Shown here: positions 42,035 to 53,308 of the stretch, piece after piece
How positions within the stretch are numbered: the stretch's first letter is position 1
Layout: the number at the start of each line of letters is the position of its first letter
From: Xylogone sp. PMI_703
Lineage: Eukaryota > Ascomycota > Leotiomycetes
Reading direction: 5' to 3'
Assembly (NCBI GenBank): GCA_021399445.1
Contig: JAJTUQ010000001.1
Location: 3,534,001-3,598,000 of the forward strand
Length of the DNA: 64,000 bases
The notes under the pieces: model-generated
What the model saw: only the letters and a program-made list of their open reading frames with translations
Databases searched by the model: none
Told to the model about the DNA's origin: nothing
Program-made: the position numbers and the translations under genes

Positions 42035-44839
42035 ATGTCACGGCTTGTCGCCCTGCTCGCATTGGCGGGACTCTTTTCTACAGGAGTCTCAAGGCCACCC
42101 AGTCACAGCTGCTCGGACCAGATTAAGGTACGGTGGCTGGAGGATACCCCTGAGTACTATTCAGGGACTACATTCGGACTCCCTTGGCCGCAAGGAAAGT
42201 ATCGTTTTGAGGATACGACTTTTGCTATCACCAACGGACCACACCAACAACTGCCACTACAATCCTGGACAACTGGTTACTGGCGAGATGGTTCTATCAA
42301 GTGGACTGCACACGCCATTCCTAAATTTGACCAAATTCAAGACGAATACACTGTTCTTGCCTCATCAGCGAAGTGTCAAAAACGCTCAGCTACTCCACAG
42401 GGGCGCAGCCACACTCCAAGTATCTCCGTAGCGGATAATCATAATGAAGTTACGGTTAATACGGGCAAAATAACAATATCTTTCCCCAAGAAAGGTGGCA
42501 ACCTTGTAAGCGAAATAAAGACCTCTAGTGGAAAGATCGTTGGCAGGAATGGAGCGTTGGTTCTTCACTCTCAGTCTGCAGTGGCGGAGAATCCGTCCGA
42601 CAGGAGGAACACATCTATTGACTACTTCAACTTCGAGAGCAACATTGAGCAAGTTTCCGTCAGCAAAAATAGCAAGTCCAGAGCTCTGGTCACGGTACAG
42701 GGGAAACACCGGGCCATCGCTGGTGGAAACCATACAGACTGGCTGCAGTTCGTGGTACGCTTCTACTTGTACGCCGATTCGGAAGCTGTGAGAATAATGC
42801 ATACAATTGTCTTTGACGGGAAGGCCGAGAATGACTTTATCAGTGGATTAGGTATTCGATTCCAAGTTCCGCTAGCCAACGAGCAACTGTATGATCGCCA
42901 TGTTAGAATTGCCGGTGTCGATGGTGGCTTTCTCCATGAAGCCGTCCAAGGCCTTACTGGATTAAGCAGGAACCCTGGAGCCAATGTTACTACAGCTCAA
43001 GTCGAGGGAAAGAAGACACCAGATGTAAGCACTTGGAGCACAGGAGTATCATCTGGGCTCCAGTATATTCCTGTCTGGAATGGATGGAAGTTAAGCCAGT
43101 CATCTCCAGATGGCTTTACTTTGAAGAAGAGGACAAAGCCTGGCCAAGGATGGATCAATATCCCTGGTGGTAACCGATCAGATGGTCTCGCATATCTTGG
43201 TGGTGCAACGGTGGGTGGATTGGCCATAGGGCTTCGCGACTTCTGGAAAAAGAGTCCCAACAGTCTCGAGATTACAAATGCGGCGTCAGATCAAGGTGAG
43301 ATCACAATCTGGATGTACGACCCTGATGCTCCACCGTTGGATCTGAGGCCATACCATGATGATATGGGAGAAGACACTTATGAGAAGCAACTTGCTGGTT
43401 TAGCCGTTACTTACGAGGATTATGAGCCAGGGTTCAACACGCCATATGGAATTGCACGAACTAATGAAATATACTTATATCCGTTTGATGCAACACCACC
43501 TAGCGACGACTTGGCCCTTCTTTTGACACACCTTCACAAGCCTCCGGTTTTGGCCGCAGAACCAGCGCATATCCGGGACACAAAAGCGCTCGGGTCATAC
43601 TGGGCACTTTCTGATACCTCCAGCCAGAAGAGTGCGACTCTCGAAAGCCATCTTGATTTCCTTCTTAACTATTATGAAGGTCAGCGCGAATACCGCAAAT
43701 GGTATGGATTTTTAGACTATGGTGACTTCATGCATACCTATGATGCAGACCGGCATACTTGGCGTTATGATGTCGGAGGCTACGCGTGGGATAATTCTGA
43801 ACTTTCCCCAGACCTGTTCTATTGGCAATACTACCTACGCACTGGCAGAGCAGATATCTATCGATTCGCTGAAGCCCTTACTCGTCATACTGGAGAGGTT
43901 GATGTCTACCATATTGGCGACTGGAAAGGTCTAGGAACTCGTCATGGAGTCCAGCACTATGGGGATAGCGCTAAGCAAGTCCGCATATCACAGCCACAGT
44001 ATCGTAAATATTTCTACTTCCTTTCTGGGGGAGATGAACGGGTGGGAGATTTATTGACTGAGGTCCTGGATACAGACAAGACATATGGCATCCTCGACCC
44101 TCAGCGAAAGGTGCGTACAGATGGATGGAAACCAGCGCCAGGAGAGCCCACAGCCATCAATCTTATCGACTGGTCAGGCCTCGCAGCCGGCTGGCTCATT
44201 GAATGGGAGCGGCGTGGCCCGCGATGGCAAGAAGCCAAATCCAAACTCACTGGCACCGCTACTGGTTTCGCCAACCTCAAGAACGGCTTCGTCACCGGAT
44301 CTGGTTTATACGTAATTGGAAATGGAACTTTGGGGCCACCTCCAGCAGATCCTGACAACAAAGGGCTTGTAGCTATCTCTCATCTGGACTCTGTCTTTGG
44401 ACTGCCAGAGGTAGTCTCTGAAATGCTTGAGTACTGGGGAGATGATGCTCCTAAGGGCCTCAAGCAAGCCTGGTTCGACTATTGCTACTACTATGGCGCA
44501 ACTCCCGCTGAGCAGAAAGCACGATACGGCCAGGCCTTCAGCGACATTAGTCTTTTTACAGGACACTCACGCTTGACTGCTTACTATGCTAACCAGACAA
44601 GCAATGCAACCGTTGCACAGCGTGCATGGAAGGAGTTCTACAACAACACTGATGGACATGATGGATTACCTCCCAATGCTCCATGGAAGACCGAGATAGT
44701 GAATGGCAGCATAGTCTTGGCCCCGATAGAAGAAGCGACGTGGATACAGTCCAGCAATGCTGTGGCACAGTACGGATTGGCCGTTATTCAAGATCTTGCT
44801 TATGTGAGATCAGCATTAGATAGCTCACCGTATCCTTAG
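42035..44839 (+). CDS. Secreted exo-rhamnogalacturonan-lyase-like protein (PcRGLX/YetA-like, PL26), 934 aa
   Basis: Single exon. ATG 42035 gives MSRLVALLALAGLFSTGVSR, a signal peptide; an upstream in-frame TTG would place residues ahead of it and is rejected. The start of the mature chain (KVRWLEDTPEYYSGTTFGLP followed by SWTTGYWRDGSIKWTAHA) matches the N-terminal RIFT-barrel of the PcRGLX/YetA-like family. A long C-terminal half with helical-barrel motifs (RKWYGFLDYGDFMHTYD, GYAWDNSELSPDLFYWQYYLRTG, GTRHGVQHYGD) fits the catalytic domain of PL26. The family cleaves the rhamnogalacturonan-I backbone of plant pectin from the chain end. Many N-x-S/T sequons (NHTDW, NRSDG, NQTSNAT, NNTDG) agree with secretion. 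It suggests a plant-associated or litter-degrading lifestyle. Confidence 0.85.
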   Translation: MSRLVALLALAGLFSTGVSRPPSHSCSDQIKVRWLEDTPEYYSGTTFGLPWPQGKYRFEDTTFAITNGPHQQLPLQSWTTGYWRDGSIKWTAHAIPKFDQIQDEYTVLASSAKCQKRSATPQGRSHTPSISVADNHNEVTVNTGKITISFPKKGGNLVSEIKTSSGKIVGRNGALVLHSQSAVAENPSDRRNTSIDYFNFESNIEQVSVSKNSKSRALVTVQGKHRAIAGGNHTDWLQFVVRFYLYADSEAVRIMHTIVFDGKAENDFISGLGIRFQVPLANEQLYDRHVRIAGVDGGFLHEAVQGLTGLSRNPGANVTTAQVEGKKTPDVSTWSTGVSSGLQYIPVWNGWKLSQSSPDGFTLKKRTKPGQGWINIPGGNRSDGLAYLGGATVGGLAIGLRDFWKKSPNSLEITNAASDQGEITIWMYDPDAPPLDLRPYHDDMGEDTYEKQLAGLAVTYEDYEPGFNTPYGIARTNEIYLYPFDATPPSDDLALLLTHLHKPPVLAAEPAHIRDTKALGSYWALSDTSSQKSATLESHLDFLLNYYEGQREYRKWYGFLDYGDFMHTYDADRHTWRYDVGGYAWDNSELSPDLFYWQYYLRTGRADIYRFAEALTRHTGEVDVYHIGDWKGLGTRHGVQHYGDSAKQVRISQPQYRKYFYFLSGGDERVGDLLTEVLDTDKTYGILDPQRKVRTDGWKPAPGEPTAINLIDWSGLAAGWLIEWERRGPRWQEAKSKLTGTATGFANLKNGFVTGSGLYVIGNGTLGPPPADPDNKGLVAISHLDSVFGLPEVVSEMLEYWGDDAPKGLKQAWFDYCYYYGATPAEQKARYGQAFSDISLFTGHSRLTAYYANQTSNATVAQRAWKEFYNNTDGHDGLPPNAPWKTEIVNGSIVLAPIEEATWIQSSNAVAQYGLAVIQDLAYVRSALDSSPYP

Positions 44840-45316
44840 TTGAAGCTTGATTAGTGTTCAGTTTTAATGAAAAACATTTTACTTACCTAAATAGTTAAGA
44901 GGACTAAAATGTGAGACTTTATCCACGGAAAATGCATGAGTAAAAGAAGATGTTGGCGAATTGCAATCATCTCTCAGTGAGATGCGTCCTCATACATCAC
45001 TTTATTACCTATCTCTGAAACCCTGCTCAGCTCATGTCATATATAGTATAATATGGCATTTAGAAGAGATATGACTGTAGAGATGACTCATTACTTCTCG
45101 ATTATCGAGTTTCGTTCGTTGCCTCACTTGCTTACTAATGCTTTCCCTTAGCCACGCTAGGCAGAAATGAATTCAAGGAAAAGCACGAGGCTGTACTCAT
45201 GATTAGACAATCACATTTTGAAGAATTCTGTTTTAAAACATTCCGTAAATATTCTTTGAAAGAAGAGTAGATCTCTAACAAATTCCATTGTGGGCTCAAC
45301 TTCAAAAGCGGTAATC
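44840..45316. other. Intergenic spacer
   Basis: About 0.48 kb between the PL26 gene and the 444-aa gene, containing the latter's promoter. Nothing else is seen. Confidence 0.5.
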
Positions 45317-46651
45317 ATGTCCTCGAAGCCGGACAGCGCCATCAACCTGAAATTAAAACACATCACCCCGACGCCGCTGGATGCGACTTGCAGATCAGAT
45401 GAGGTGCACTCTTCACCAGTTCCTTATAATGATGATATACGGCAATTCTACCTTGAGAACCACATGCTCGTCCCACCTCCACTTATTTCATGCTCGGAGT
45501 TTGTGCCCAGCGAGCTAGTGGCCCTCTTGATGAGATACAAGAAAGATAGTGCTCTAGGCGTGAAGTTTGAAGAAAGAAAATCTTCCACTGCAGATGATTG
45601 GGATAAGATAACCGATATGGAGGGTGCGATGCATACCTTCGTTACTCCTATCGTGCCACGATGTGAAATGGTGGGTGATTATCGATTTGCGAGAGGACAT
45701 GGTGTCAGTACATTTGGAGGGGTCGAGATAAATGATGAAAACGGCGATACTAAAAAGGTCAGGTTGACCAGATCTGTTGTCATGAGCGCAAATATTCAAA
45801 TGGACTTCGAAGGCCCCAGGGTCATGCTGAGAGCGTGCAAGCTCGGCAGCCAGGAGGTTACCGGGCATGACTTAACATCTGATAATAAATGGAGTATCTT
45901 AGGTACAAAAGAAAAGCATAAGAACCGGAAGAGGGAGGACTACGATGAAAGCTTGAGACAACATATGGTATTTCATTTGACTAGCAAAAGGAAGCTGCCC
46001 GAGAAGAGCGAGATTACGGACCCCTTAGATTTCAATAACACAATATCATACTTGGAATCCTTAGTATTGGGCCCCGGTGACACCGATCAGATGATGGGCC
46101 ACAAATTCGCTAGGCTACGGAACAATAAGATTATCTCGCTGGAGTTCTTATTCAACACAGCGCTACATCAGGTTCGAAACGAAATATCGGCACTCGAGGC
46201 TATGTGTTGCCAGGGTTATGTCTACACCTACGACCCTGCATCAATATTTGCTAGAGAAATTGGTGCCCAGATTTTGAATAGGCTAATGATTGCTGCTCTG
46301 AAGCATCTCTCGAACCATAATCAGTTTAAAAACATGAAAATATTTGGATTCAATGATTATACAGATCCAGGTATTGTTAGTCTAGTCAAGGTGGCATTGG
46401 AAAAGCAGACACACGTTAAAGTCGTCAGAAAGGCTGATCTCTTCGGAGGGCCTGAAGATACTTATGACCTTACGGGGTTCCCTGAAGCAAGAGGTTCAAT
46501 GTTGGTAGTTCACAACAATAGTGATGGATTTGGGCAGAATATAGAGACGGAAGGCGCATTCGGCAGCCTCGATGGGGCGATTGGCTCCAGCTCCAGCGCA
46601 GCTGGGAGTCTAAAGAGGGATCGGGCAGATTTGCTTGACTATACCTGTTGA
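45317..46651 (+). CDS. Conserved protein of unknown function, 444 aa
   Basis: Intron-less gene. ATG at 45317 (MSSKPDSAINLKLKH) is preferred because the longer frame begins with GTG at 45290. I do not know a function. The sequence looks like a soluble alpha/beta protein: FYLENHMLVPPPLISCSEF, an early EMVGDYRFARGHGVSTFGGV block, a helical middle (LEFLFNTALHQVRNEISALEAM) and a C-terminal part MKIFGFNDYTDPGIVSLVKVAL, LVVHNNSDGFGQNIETE and DGAIGSSSSAAGSLKRDR. I associate the last motifs with a fungal family annotated as DUF4804, from memory and unverified. The regular N- and G-rich C-terminal motif HNNSDGFGQN suggests a ligand site. No signal peptide or membrane segment. Confidence 0.75.
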   Translation: MSSKPDSAINLKLKHITPTPLDATCRSDEVHSSPVPYNDDIRQFYLENHMLVPPPLISCSEFVPSELVALLMRYKKDSALGVKFEERKSSTADDWDKITDMEGAMHTFVTPIVPRCEMVGDYRFARGHGVSTFGGVEINDENGDTKKVRLTRSVVMSANIQMDFEGPRVMLRACKLGSQEVTGHDLTSDNKWSILGTKEKHKNRKREDYDESLRQHMVFHLTSKRKLPEKSEITDPLDFNNTISYLESLVLGPGDTDQMMGHKFARLRNNKIISLEFLFNTALHQVRNEISALEAMCCQGYVYTYDPASIFAREIGAQILNRLMIAALKHLSNHNQFKNMKIFGFNDYTDPGIVSLVKVALEKQTHVKVVRKADLFGGPEDTYDLTGFPEARGSMLVVHNNSDGFGQNIETEGAFGSLDGAIGSSSSAAGSLKRDRADLLDYTC

Positions 46652-47950
46652 CGGGCTCAATTACGATTGTTTCTAGTTGATGGGGCTTCCATTATTACCC
46701 AATTGTTCTCATGATATTCGAATTCAAAAGATAGATGACCTCTCTAAAATTATTCACAGCCCAACATAAATGCTATAAATGAATTTGCCTCTTTGTTTGA
46801 AATGTGCAGCATACGGAACAAAGAGTTGCACGATCTTTAGATTGGCACTAAGGTTTTAGGTTTTATACAGTGCAGTACCCGTATTCATAGTCAGAAATAT
46901 CGATGGCGCCAATCGCAATAAGCTTATAAGGGGGTCTAATTGGATTGAACTAAAATAATAGACTAATAGTTACCATAGGCTGCAGTGTAACCATATTATA
47001 TATTCAGAGCTTGAATTAGCTATTTACAGCTACTTGCTGACTTCGTCAAAGCATCGCGTGCAAGCGCGCTGGCAATCGTTGACTTCTCCCCCACCACTCG
47101 GCTGACTCTAGACGACAAGCCTGAGAAACCGGTGATTCGGTATTGTCCTGTGGTTGGAAGGTCCAGCTGCAACGGGTTATTGTAATTTCGGTCTAACGCG
47201 ACTACCCAATCTCTATTTAGAACTTTATGGGCTCCTGGTACCATACGGCCGTGGGGTTTAAGGCTGGCTAGGGTTGTAATTCAGCTGCACGACTGTGCCC
47301 GCAATTTGTTGTGAAATTCCCGTCTAATCTAACCCGTATAAGGATTGATTACTGTAACTTTACTCTATTCGATTAGCATCATCAAAGGTCCAAGGTTTGG
47401 GACCCTACAGTAGCGTGATTCCAAATCCATCGTATTGGAAAAGCAAAAAGGGGTTCCCGCAAAGACGGCTTGTGATGGGTGAGATATACGAAGTGCAATT
47501 CACTTCACAATCGTTATTACCGCGGATACTTACTGTATGCATACCAGCCATGAACCAAGTATCAGTATCACCGTATAGGATTGCTGCCACATCTAGTGCT
47601 GACAATTCGCACTCGTGGCACTGCTTAGTGCGTCGTTCTGATCCGAAGTGGGTACATCTTGAATATTGACGGGAGAACAACCCCGTGCAATGCCTTACGT
47701 CCTAGTAATCCCTCCCGTCTCCATTCGCCTCGATTGCTGCTAAGAGTAATACTGAGTCTAAGGTGGCTGAACATTAAATTGCATATATGATTAAGCCGTC
47801 GTGCGTGTAACAACCCATTCGAGACGCTGTCTGTTAACGTCTCTAGAGTTAGGCTGGTTACAGGCGCTGCGGATAGACAGCTCCAGCCAAGCTGGAGACT
47901 CCCACTGATCTTCACTTAAAATTATAAAATATCAGATCCAGTCTAGAAAC
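46652..47950. other. Intergenic region with short unassigned frames
   Basis: About 1.3 kb. Minus-strand frames at 47020-47244 and 47405-47680 are open but carry no recognised domain and do not join through good splice sites that I can see. They could be gene debris. The right end contains the promoter of the P450. Confidence 0.4.
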
Positions 47951-49742
47951 ATGATACCACTAAGTTCTATCTGTCTATATTCCGCCGGGGCTGGAGTTTT
48001 GTCTCATATCGGATATTTTAGACATGGGGAATTCACCACCGCGACCGTACGGTTATTGCAGGCATTTCTACTTGTATCAACTGCTATATTCATAATTCAC
48101 ATTCGACTGGGTCTCGGTTGGACGACGGCAAGTTTGTATACAGCAACAATTACAGCTTCATATCTCGCATCACTGTTCTCTAGCATTATTATTTACCGGC
48201 TTTTCTTCCATCGGATTCGAGCATTCCCAGGGCCAACTCTAGCAAAATTGTCAAACTTCTGGCGATCTTATCACGCTTTCCCAAATTTCCAAAATTTTCT
48301 AGTGCTAGAGAATCTGCGCAAAGAGTATGGGGATTTTGTTCGCGTTGGCCCAAATGAGATAGCAATCTTCGACCCGGCAGCTGTACCATTGTGCGCAAAA
48401 CTGCAGAAAGGACCATTCTATGATTCGACGCTGCCTCTTGTTTCCATGCAGACTACTCGCGACCATAAGCTACATGCTCAAAGACGTCGTTTATGGGATA
48501 AGGGCTTCAATGCAAAAGGTTAGCCAAGCAGTGGTTGATTTGTTATGTGTCGAGACTTACTTGACCAGCATTAAGGGGCTACGAACAAGATCTGGAACGG
48601 GTCATCCAGACTCTCGTCAGGCAGATGCATGCTCATGCTGGACAAGCAATTGACATGCACAAGTGGTTTTTCTGGACCGCTTTCGATTCCATGGGAGTTG
48701 TTGCTTTTGGCAAGCCATATGGGACTACTGAGAAGGGCGAAAGCCATTTTGCTTTAGAGGTCCTTTATGGATCTGTCATTCCTTTCGCTGTGCTTGGACC
48801 GATCCCATGGGCATTCCATGCCGTATCAAGTCTTCCAGGAAACCCTTTTACTACCTTTGTTAAGTGGTGTGCAGACCAAATTGAGGAACGAAAACAGGTT
48901 AGTCGTGAAGGTATTCAACTATGCCAGGCAGCTATACTGAAATTCTGTTATTAAGGCATACACGTCAATGGAAAATATAGACGTGATGGGGAACCTTATA
49001 AGCTCCTATCTGCAGAGCCCGACACCGGAAGAATGGACATGGCTAAATGGCGACTCCAGGTTGATTGTCCTCGCTGGAACGTAAGCAAGCTCCCCTTGCC
49101 ATAACATGATTGGAAGCGGCGAATTGCTAGACGCCCAACGCTGATACTCTTTCACGCAGGGAAACCACTGCAGGAACTTTGATATACCTATTTTCCTACC
49201 TTGCTAAGTATCCTGAGCAGCAAACCAAGCTACGTACCGAGTTACTCAGATTAATCGAAGAAGACTCTCAATTCTACTCCAGGTCTACAAGAAACAGTCC
49301 ACATTTAGACGCCGTCATCAACGAAACTCTGCGTTTGTGGCCACCTGTACTTTCTGGCATTCAGCATACTACCCCTCCAGAAGGTATCACTATTGGAAAA
49401 ACATATATCCCAGGCAATGTGAATATCGTAAACCCATCATATGCCGTTCAGCGTAGGGAAGATTGTTACGTGCGAGGCAACGAATTCATCCCGGAAAGAT
49501 GGTATTCCCAGCCCGAGCTGATCAAAGATAACACTGGGTATGCGCCATTTGCGCTGGGACCGGCGAGCTGTGTTGGAAAACAATTGGCTCTTTTCGAACT
49601 TCGTGCCATTGTAACGCAGTTGGTCACCAAGTTTTCTGTTGCGTTCGCACCTGAGTTTGATCAGGAGGAAGTGTTCGCTAAAACTACGGATCACTTTGCT
49701 AGCACTCCTGGCCCCCTGAGAGTTGTTCTAACCGCTCTATGA
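47951..49742 (+). CDS. Cytochrome P450 monooxygenase with multi-span N-terminus, 534 aa
   Basis: Four exons: 47951-48518, 48569-48897, 48956-49080 and 49160-49742; the CDS is 1605 nt. P450 motifs: Pro-rich hinge AFPGPTLAKLSNFW, I-helix AGTETTAG (spliced across intron 3), ExxR in NETLRLW, PERW in FIPERWYSQPEL, and heme-thiolate loop FALGPASCVG with Cys as fifth ligand. The N-terminus has two or three hydrophobic spans (residues about 1-75) rather than one anchor, as in fungal P450s annotated as tryprostatin B 6-hydroxylase- or benzoate 4-hydroxylase-like, so ER membrane location is likely. The substrate is unknown. The first splice (AKALRGYEQDL) uses a GACCAG acceptor and gives an unbroken frame. 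Confidence 0.9.
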
Positions 49743-50474
49743 AGCACGATGAGAGAGAGCCGTTGAGGTTATGCTTGTGGTCATATGATGGAGACCAGGT
49801 ATCAGAACTTACCTCGTGGAGGCAGACCTGTACTTGAAGCCAAGCAGAGCCCACACCGAAGATACAGCATCGTGGATAGTGCTAAGTTGTCAATCCTTAT
49901 TTAACTCTGCCTCACACACACTACTTTCCTAGCATTACAACGTTATTATCAGCAAAGTTGGCATTTCTTCTATTAGAGGACTTGCGTGATAATTTGCTGT
50001 TTGGGGCTGCATCATAAAGTCTCATTTTTCCACGATCACTTTATCTACACTGCTTGGGATGTCGATGAACTGATTGAGTGATGGGAGAATACGGGATAGA
50101 ACAAAGCTGATACCAGAATTGTTAAAGTCGAAGCGATGTTGTACACATATATTTTTCTTAGTCTGGCGTAAAGATGTCATGGTAGACAATCATGCTGTTA
50201 GAGATACCACGGGAAGATATCTTGCGTCAAATTAGTATAAAGCATGAAACTTGGGAATTTCGACACGTCGCAAAATTGAACTTTATTGATACATGAACGC
50301 TTCCTCTGTATTTAAGTGGCACGAGAACGAAATACGATGTTAATAATCTATTTGGGCAATGAGCTAAGACCCTCATGTATAACAGGGTTGATTTTCAATA
50401 TGCTGAAAAGTATAACATATTGTTATATTCCCTTCATTACAATCAGGTGACTGATAACAACTAGAAGTAGAACC
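49743..50474. other. Intergenic spacer
   Basis: About 0.73 kb between the P450 and the PNP_UDP relic. No gene or repeat seen. Confidence 0.5.
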
Positions 50475-51941
50475 TATGATGATTATACGGTCGGGTGGGT
50501 ATGTGTTCTCGATTCGGAGCTGAGCGCACCCAGGGCATTGCTAGACGAAATACATGACTCTCTTCCACCAAGGGAACACGATGACAACAGCTATCTTCTA
50601 GGAAGGATAGGAAAGCATGACGTTGTTATAGTGTTTCCTGGATCTTATGATACAAATGCAGCTGCTCAAACAGTAACCAATATGGTTCGTATATTTCCTA
50701 ATATTCGATTTGGATTAATGATGGGAGTCGGCGGTGGTACTCCGCTCTCCCCAGCCGAGATTCACGAAAGGACATTCGACTTGGAGATGTAGTGGTAAGC
50801 TTCCCCAAAGATGGAAAGGGTAAGTGCACTAATTGATTCTTACTCCTGACCCTTATTACATCTCAAGACTACACCTACAAGACATTGGCTGCGCTAACTG
50901 TACTTTAGGAGGCGTACTTCAATATGACATGGGTAAATGGGAAGATGAGGCAGAGCTTACAATTAAATCGCATCTTAACAAACCTCCCACCGTTTTACTA
51001 AAGGCTATCCAGCGCCTACAGTCGGACTATGGCTTTAGATAAGGCCAGATATTGCACTATATTGACGAAGTTACAAAATTAGATGTGCCGGCCTTAGAAG
51101 GGACCAGCTTTCCCGGGCGAGACCATAACCAACTGTTTAAGATAAATTATGATCATCTTGGTGGAGAGGATTGTTCGGGTTGCGATACAGCTCAGTTAGA
51201 GCAGCGACTTGCGCGCAAGAACAACGGTCCAGAAGTTCACTACGAACCTATCGCCTCTGGAAATGCTGTGATGAGATCTGCAGTACGGCGAGAAAAGCTG
51301 CGCGGCAAGTGGAGCGCATTTTCCTTCGAAATGGAAGCTGCTGGTCTTATGGCTAGTTTTCCTTGTGTCGTTATTCGAGGGTTATGTGACTATTCAGACA
51401 GCCACAAATCCAAAATTATGCTGCCGTTGTTGCTGCAGCTTATGCAAAGGACCTCCTCCGAATTATTCTCTCTGCGGAAGTTCATTCAACCCCGCAAGCA
51501 CATGATCATCTTAACAATAACTCATGGAAGAGCAAGGATGATGCTGAAAATAACCAAAGGCAATTACTGGGCAAGATTACTCAATTGGAGGAAAAGAACA
51601 AATACCTCGAGGAGACCAATAAAGATCGAACCAAAGACAATGAGTACTTGAGACAAGAGCTCAAAGAGCTCAGACAATCATATACGAACTTGAAGGATAG
51701 TGCGAAAAGAAGCCAATCTCCTAGTATATTTGGCTATGCAGGATTTGTTTGCTTGGATTTTCTGGCCAGAATGAGTGACTCACAGCTAGCGCGACTGAAA
51801 AGACGCCTTAAAGGAGTATTGGCGGAGCTAGCAAGGGATGTAAACTGGACCAAGTGGCACAACATGATTCGGGATCTGGACTCAGAATTCCGATTCGGTT
51901 TGATATCAAGCGATGGTGCTGAATATGAGGGGCGCAGCTAG
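50475..51941 (+). pseudogene. PNP_UDP (nucleoside-phosphorylase-fold) NLR-type protein, broken
   Basis: The similarity begins YDDYTVGWVCVLDSELSA at 50475 but no in-frame ATG precedes it; the nearby ATG at 50476 is out of frame. Domain hallmarks follow: NSYLLGRIGKHDVVI, IRFGLMMGVGGG, DIRLGDVVVSFPKDGKG, GGVLQYDMGKW (across a GTAAGT intron), HYEPIASGNAVM and FEMEAAGLMASFPCVVIRGLCDYSDSHK. A C-terminal coiled coil follows (EEKNKYLEETNKD, LRQELKELRQSY). This is the N-terminal sensing or effector domain found on fungal NLR-like and ankyrin proteins. Lesions: lost start, a one-base loss at about 50770, a TAA at 51040-51042, and a frame break at about 51410-51416 before NYAAVVAAAYAKDLL. No NACHT or repeat domain follows, so it was either a short solo protein or the truncated head of an NLR. 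Confidence 0.72.
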
Positions 51942-53308
51942 CAGACGTGGAAGGCAATTCAGGTCTCTGAAGGTGAATCCGATTACAATCGCACTCTTGC
52001 ACTTCGTAATAGGATAGGGCAGTGGTGTAACAATAACAGGCACCAAGGAGGACGTGGTGTTATATTGGTTACGTTTGTGTTGGAGTTACATGATGTATTG
52101 CAAGTGTATAAACCTCATATATGCTATGCTAGTACCTTTATAACAGCATTGGAACATTGAATCAGTTTAGAACAACTTCCCTCTTCCAAGATAGAATATT
52201 TCTTGAATCACATAAGAGGGTCTGGCCGCCGCTGGTAATTGATGGGCAACCAAGAAGCTATTGTTTTCACAAGGTATTCACCTGATCCATCTTCTTCCAT
52301 TATTGCATCATTGCATTGTTTCATTTCTTTATTTGATTTCAGCTGGGTACCACCAGGAATGAGCTTGGCGAAAGCATCCTCAAACATACACTACGCCACT
52401 CGAGCAATCTGTTTGTATTCTATTGTCTTATTCTATTGGGCGTGTATATTGCGCAACTCGATGAGAATGGCGTCAACTATCTGCGCTGCATCGAATAGAT
52501 CCGAGTTCCGATAGGGGCAGGCACAAGCAAGAAGGCAATATCATTAAATTTCTATGCATCAAGCCAGAGTGGCTGGCGGTCCGCATGGTTACACCCGATG
52601 TGGTTATTGAATTAGAGGATAGTATTATTAACTTTCATAGCTCCTGATTGGGCCGTATCACGGGTAGGGCTCCTTAGAACCATGGGTCGTACCTGAAACC
52701 TACCCGTCTCCTCGTCCCGTTTCCACATTCCGCCACTTGCTATACCTGAGGCGCAACGCATACGCTTCAATTGAACTAGTTAATCCCGCATTGTTCTGGT
52801 CATTTCTCGTTCCAGTAATCTTGAGCTTCAGACGTCTCATAGAAAGAGGAGGCTAGCTGAAATGCACCCTTTAGAAAGACGAGGCTGGCTGAAATGCACA
52901 TATCACACAGCCGAAGAGATATTCACTGCATGCTTGTTCAAAATAAGGCTATAATCGTCATCTGACTGAAGCTATGGCGAATTACAGAACGGATAACGAA
53001 TCTAAGACAGCATTATGGATAAAGTCATGTTCTTTATGGTTGAAAGCCCCGGTTCGAGGGATATACTACTGAAGGTAGTTTGGTTTATGAAGCAGTGGCG
53101 AGAAAAGGAAAAAGATCTATAAGAAGAGGATCGCACTGCCTTCTTAGTTCCCTTTTGCAGACATCGCAATTTACTTTCAATTTGCAACTGATAGCCGTCA
53201 ATTATCAATCTAACACACTTGATCAGATAAGTTCGTGATTATTCTCGATCTTCCATCTTACCCTAGAGTGTTTATCTCTTAGACTAATCACTCAACAGAG
53301 CTGTCATC
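51942..53308. other. Intergenic region upstream of the FIP gene
   Basis: About 1.37 kb with no supported gene. It contains the 32-bp tandem duplication at 52841-52899 and the promoter of the FIP gene. A frame at 52239-52514 (+) is not supported by motifs. Confidence 0.45.
52841..52899. repeat. Imperfect tandem repeat, 27-bp unit, period 32
   Basis: AGAAAGAGGAGGCTAGCTGA.. at 52841-52867 recurs at 52873-52899 with two substitutions, separated by five bases. It looks like a local tandem duplication upstream of the FIP gene. A regulatory role is possible but unsupported. Confidence 0.7.

Noticed and set aside
53040..53062. Possible tRNA T-arm (CCCCGGTTCGAGGG)
   Set aside because: The flanking bases do not form acceptor, D or anticodon stems.
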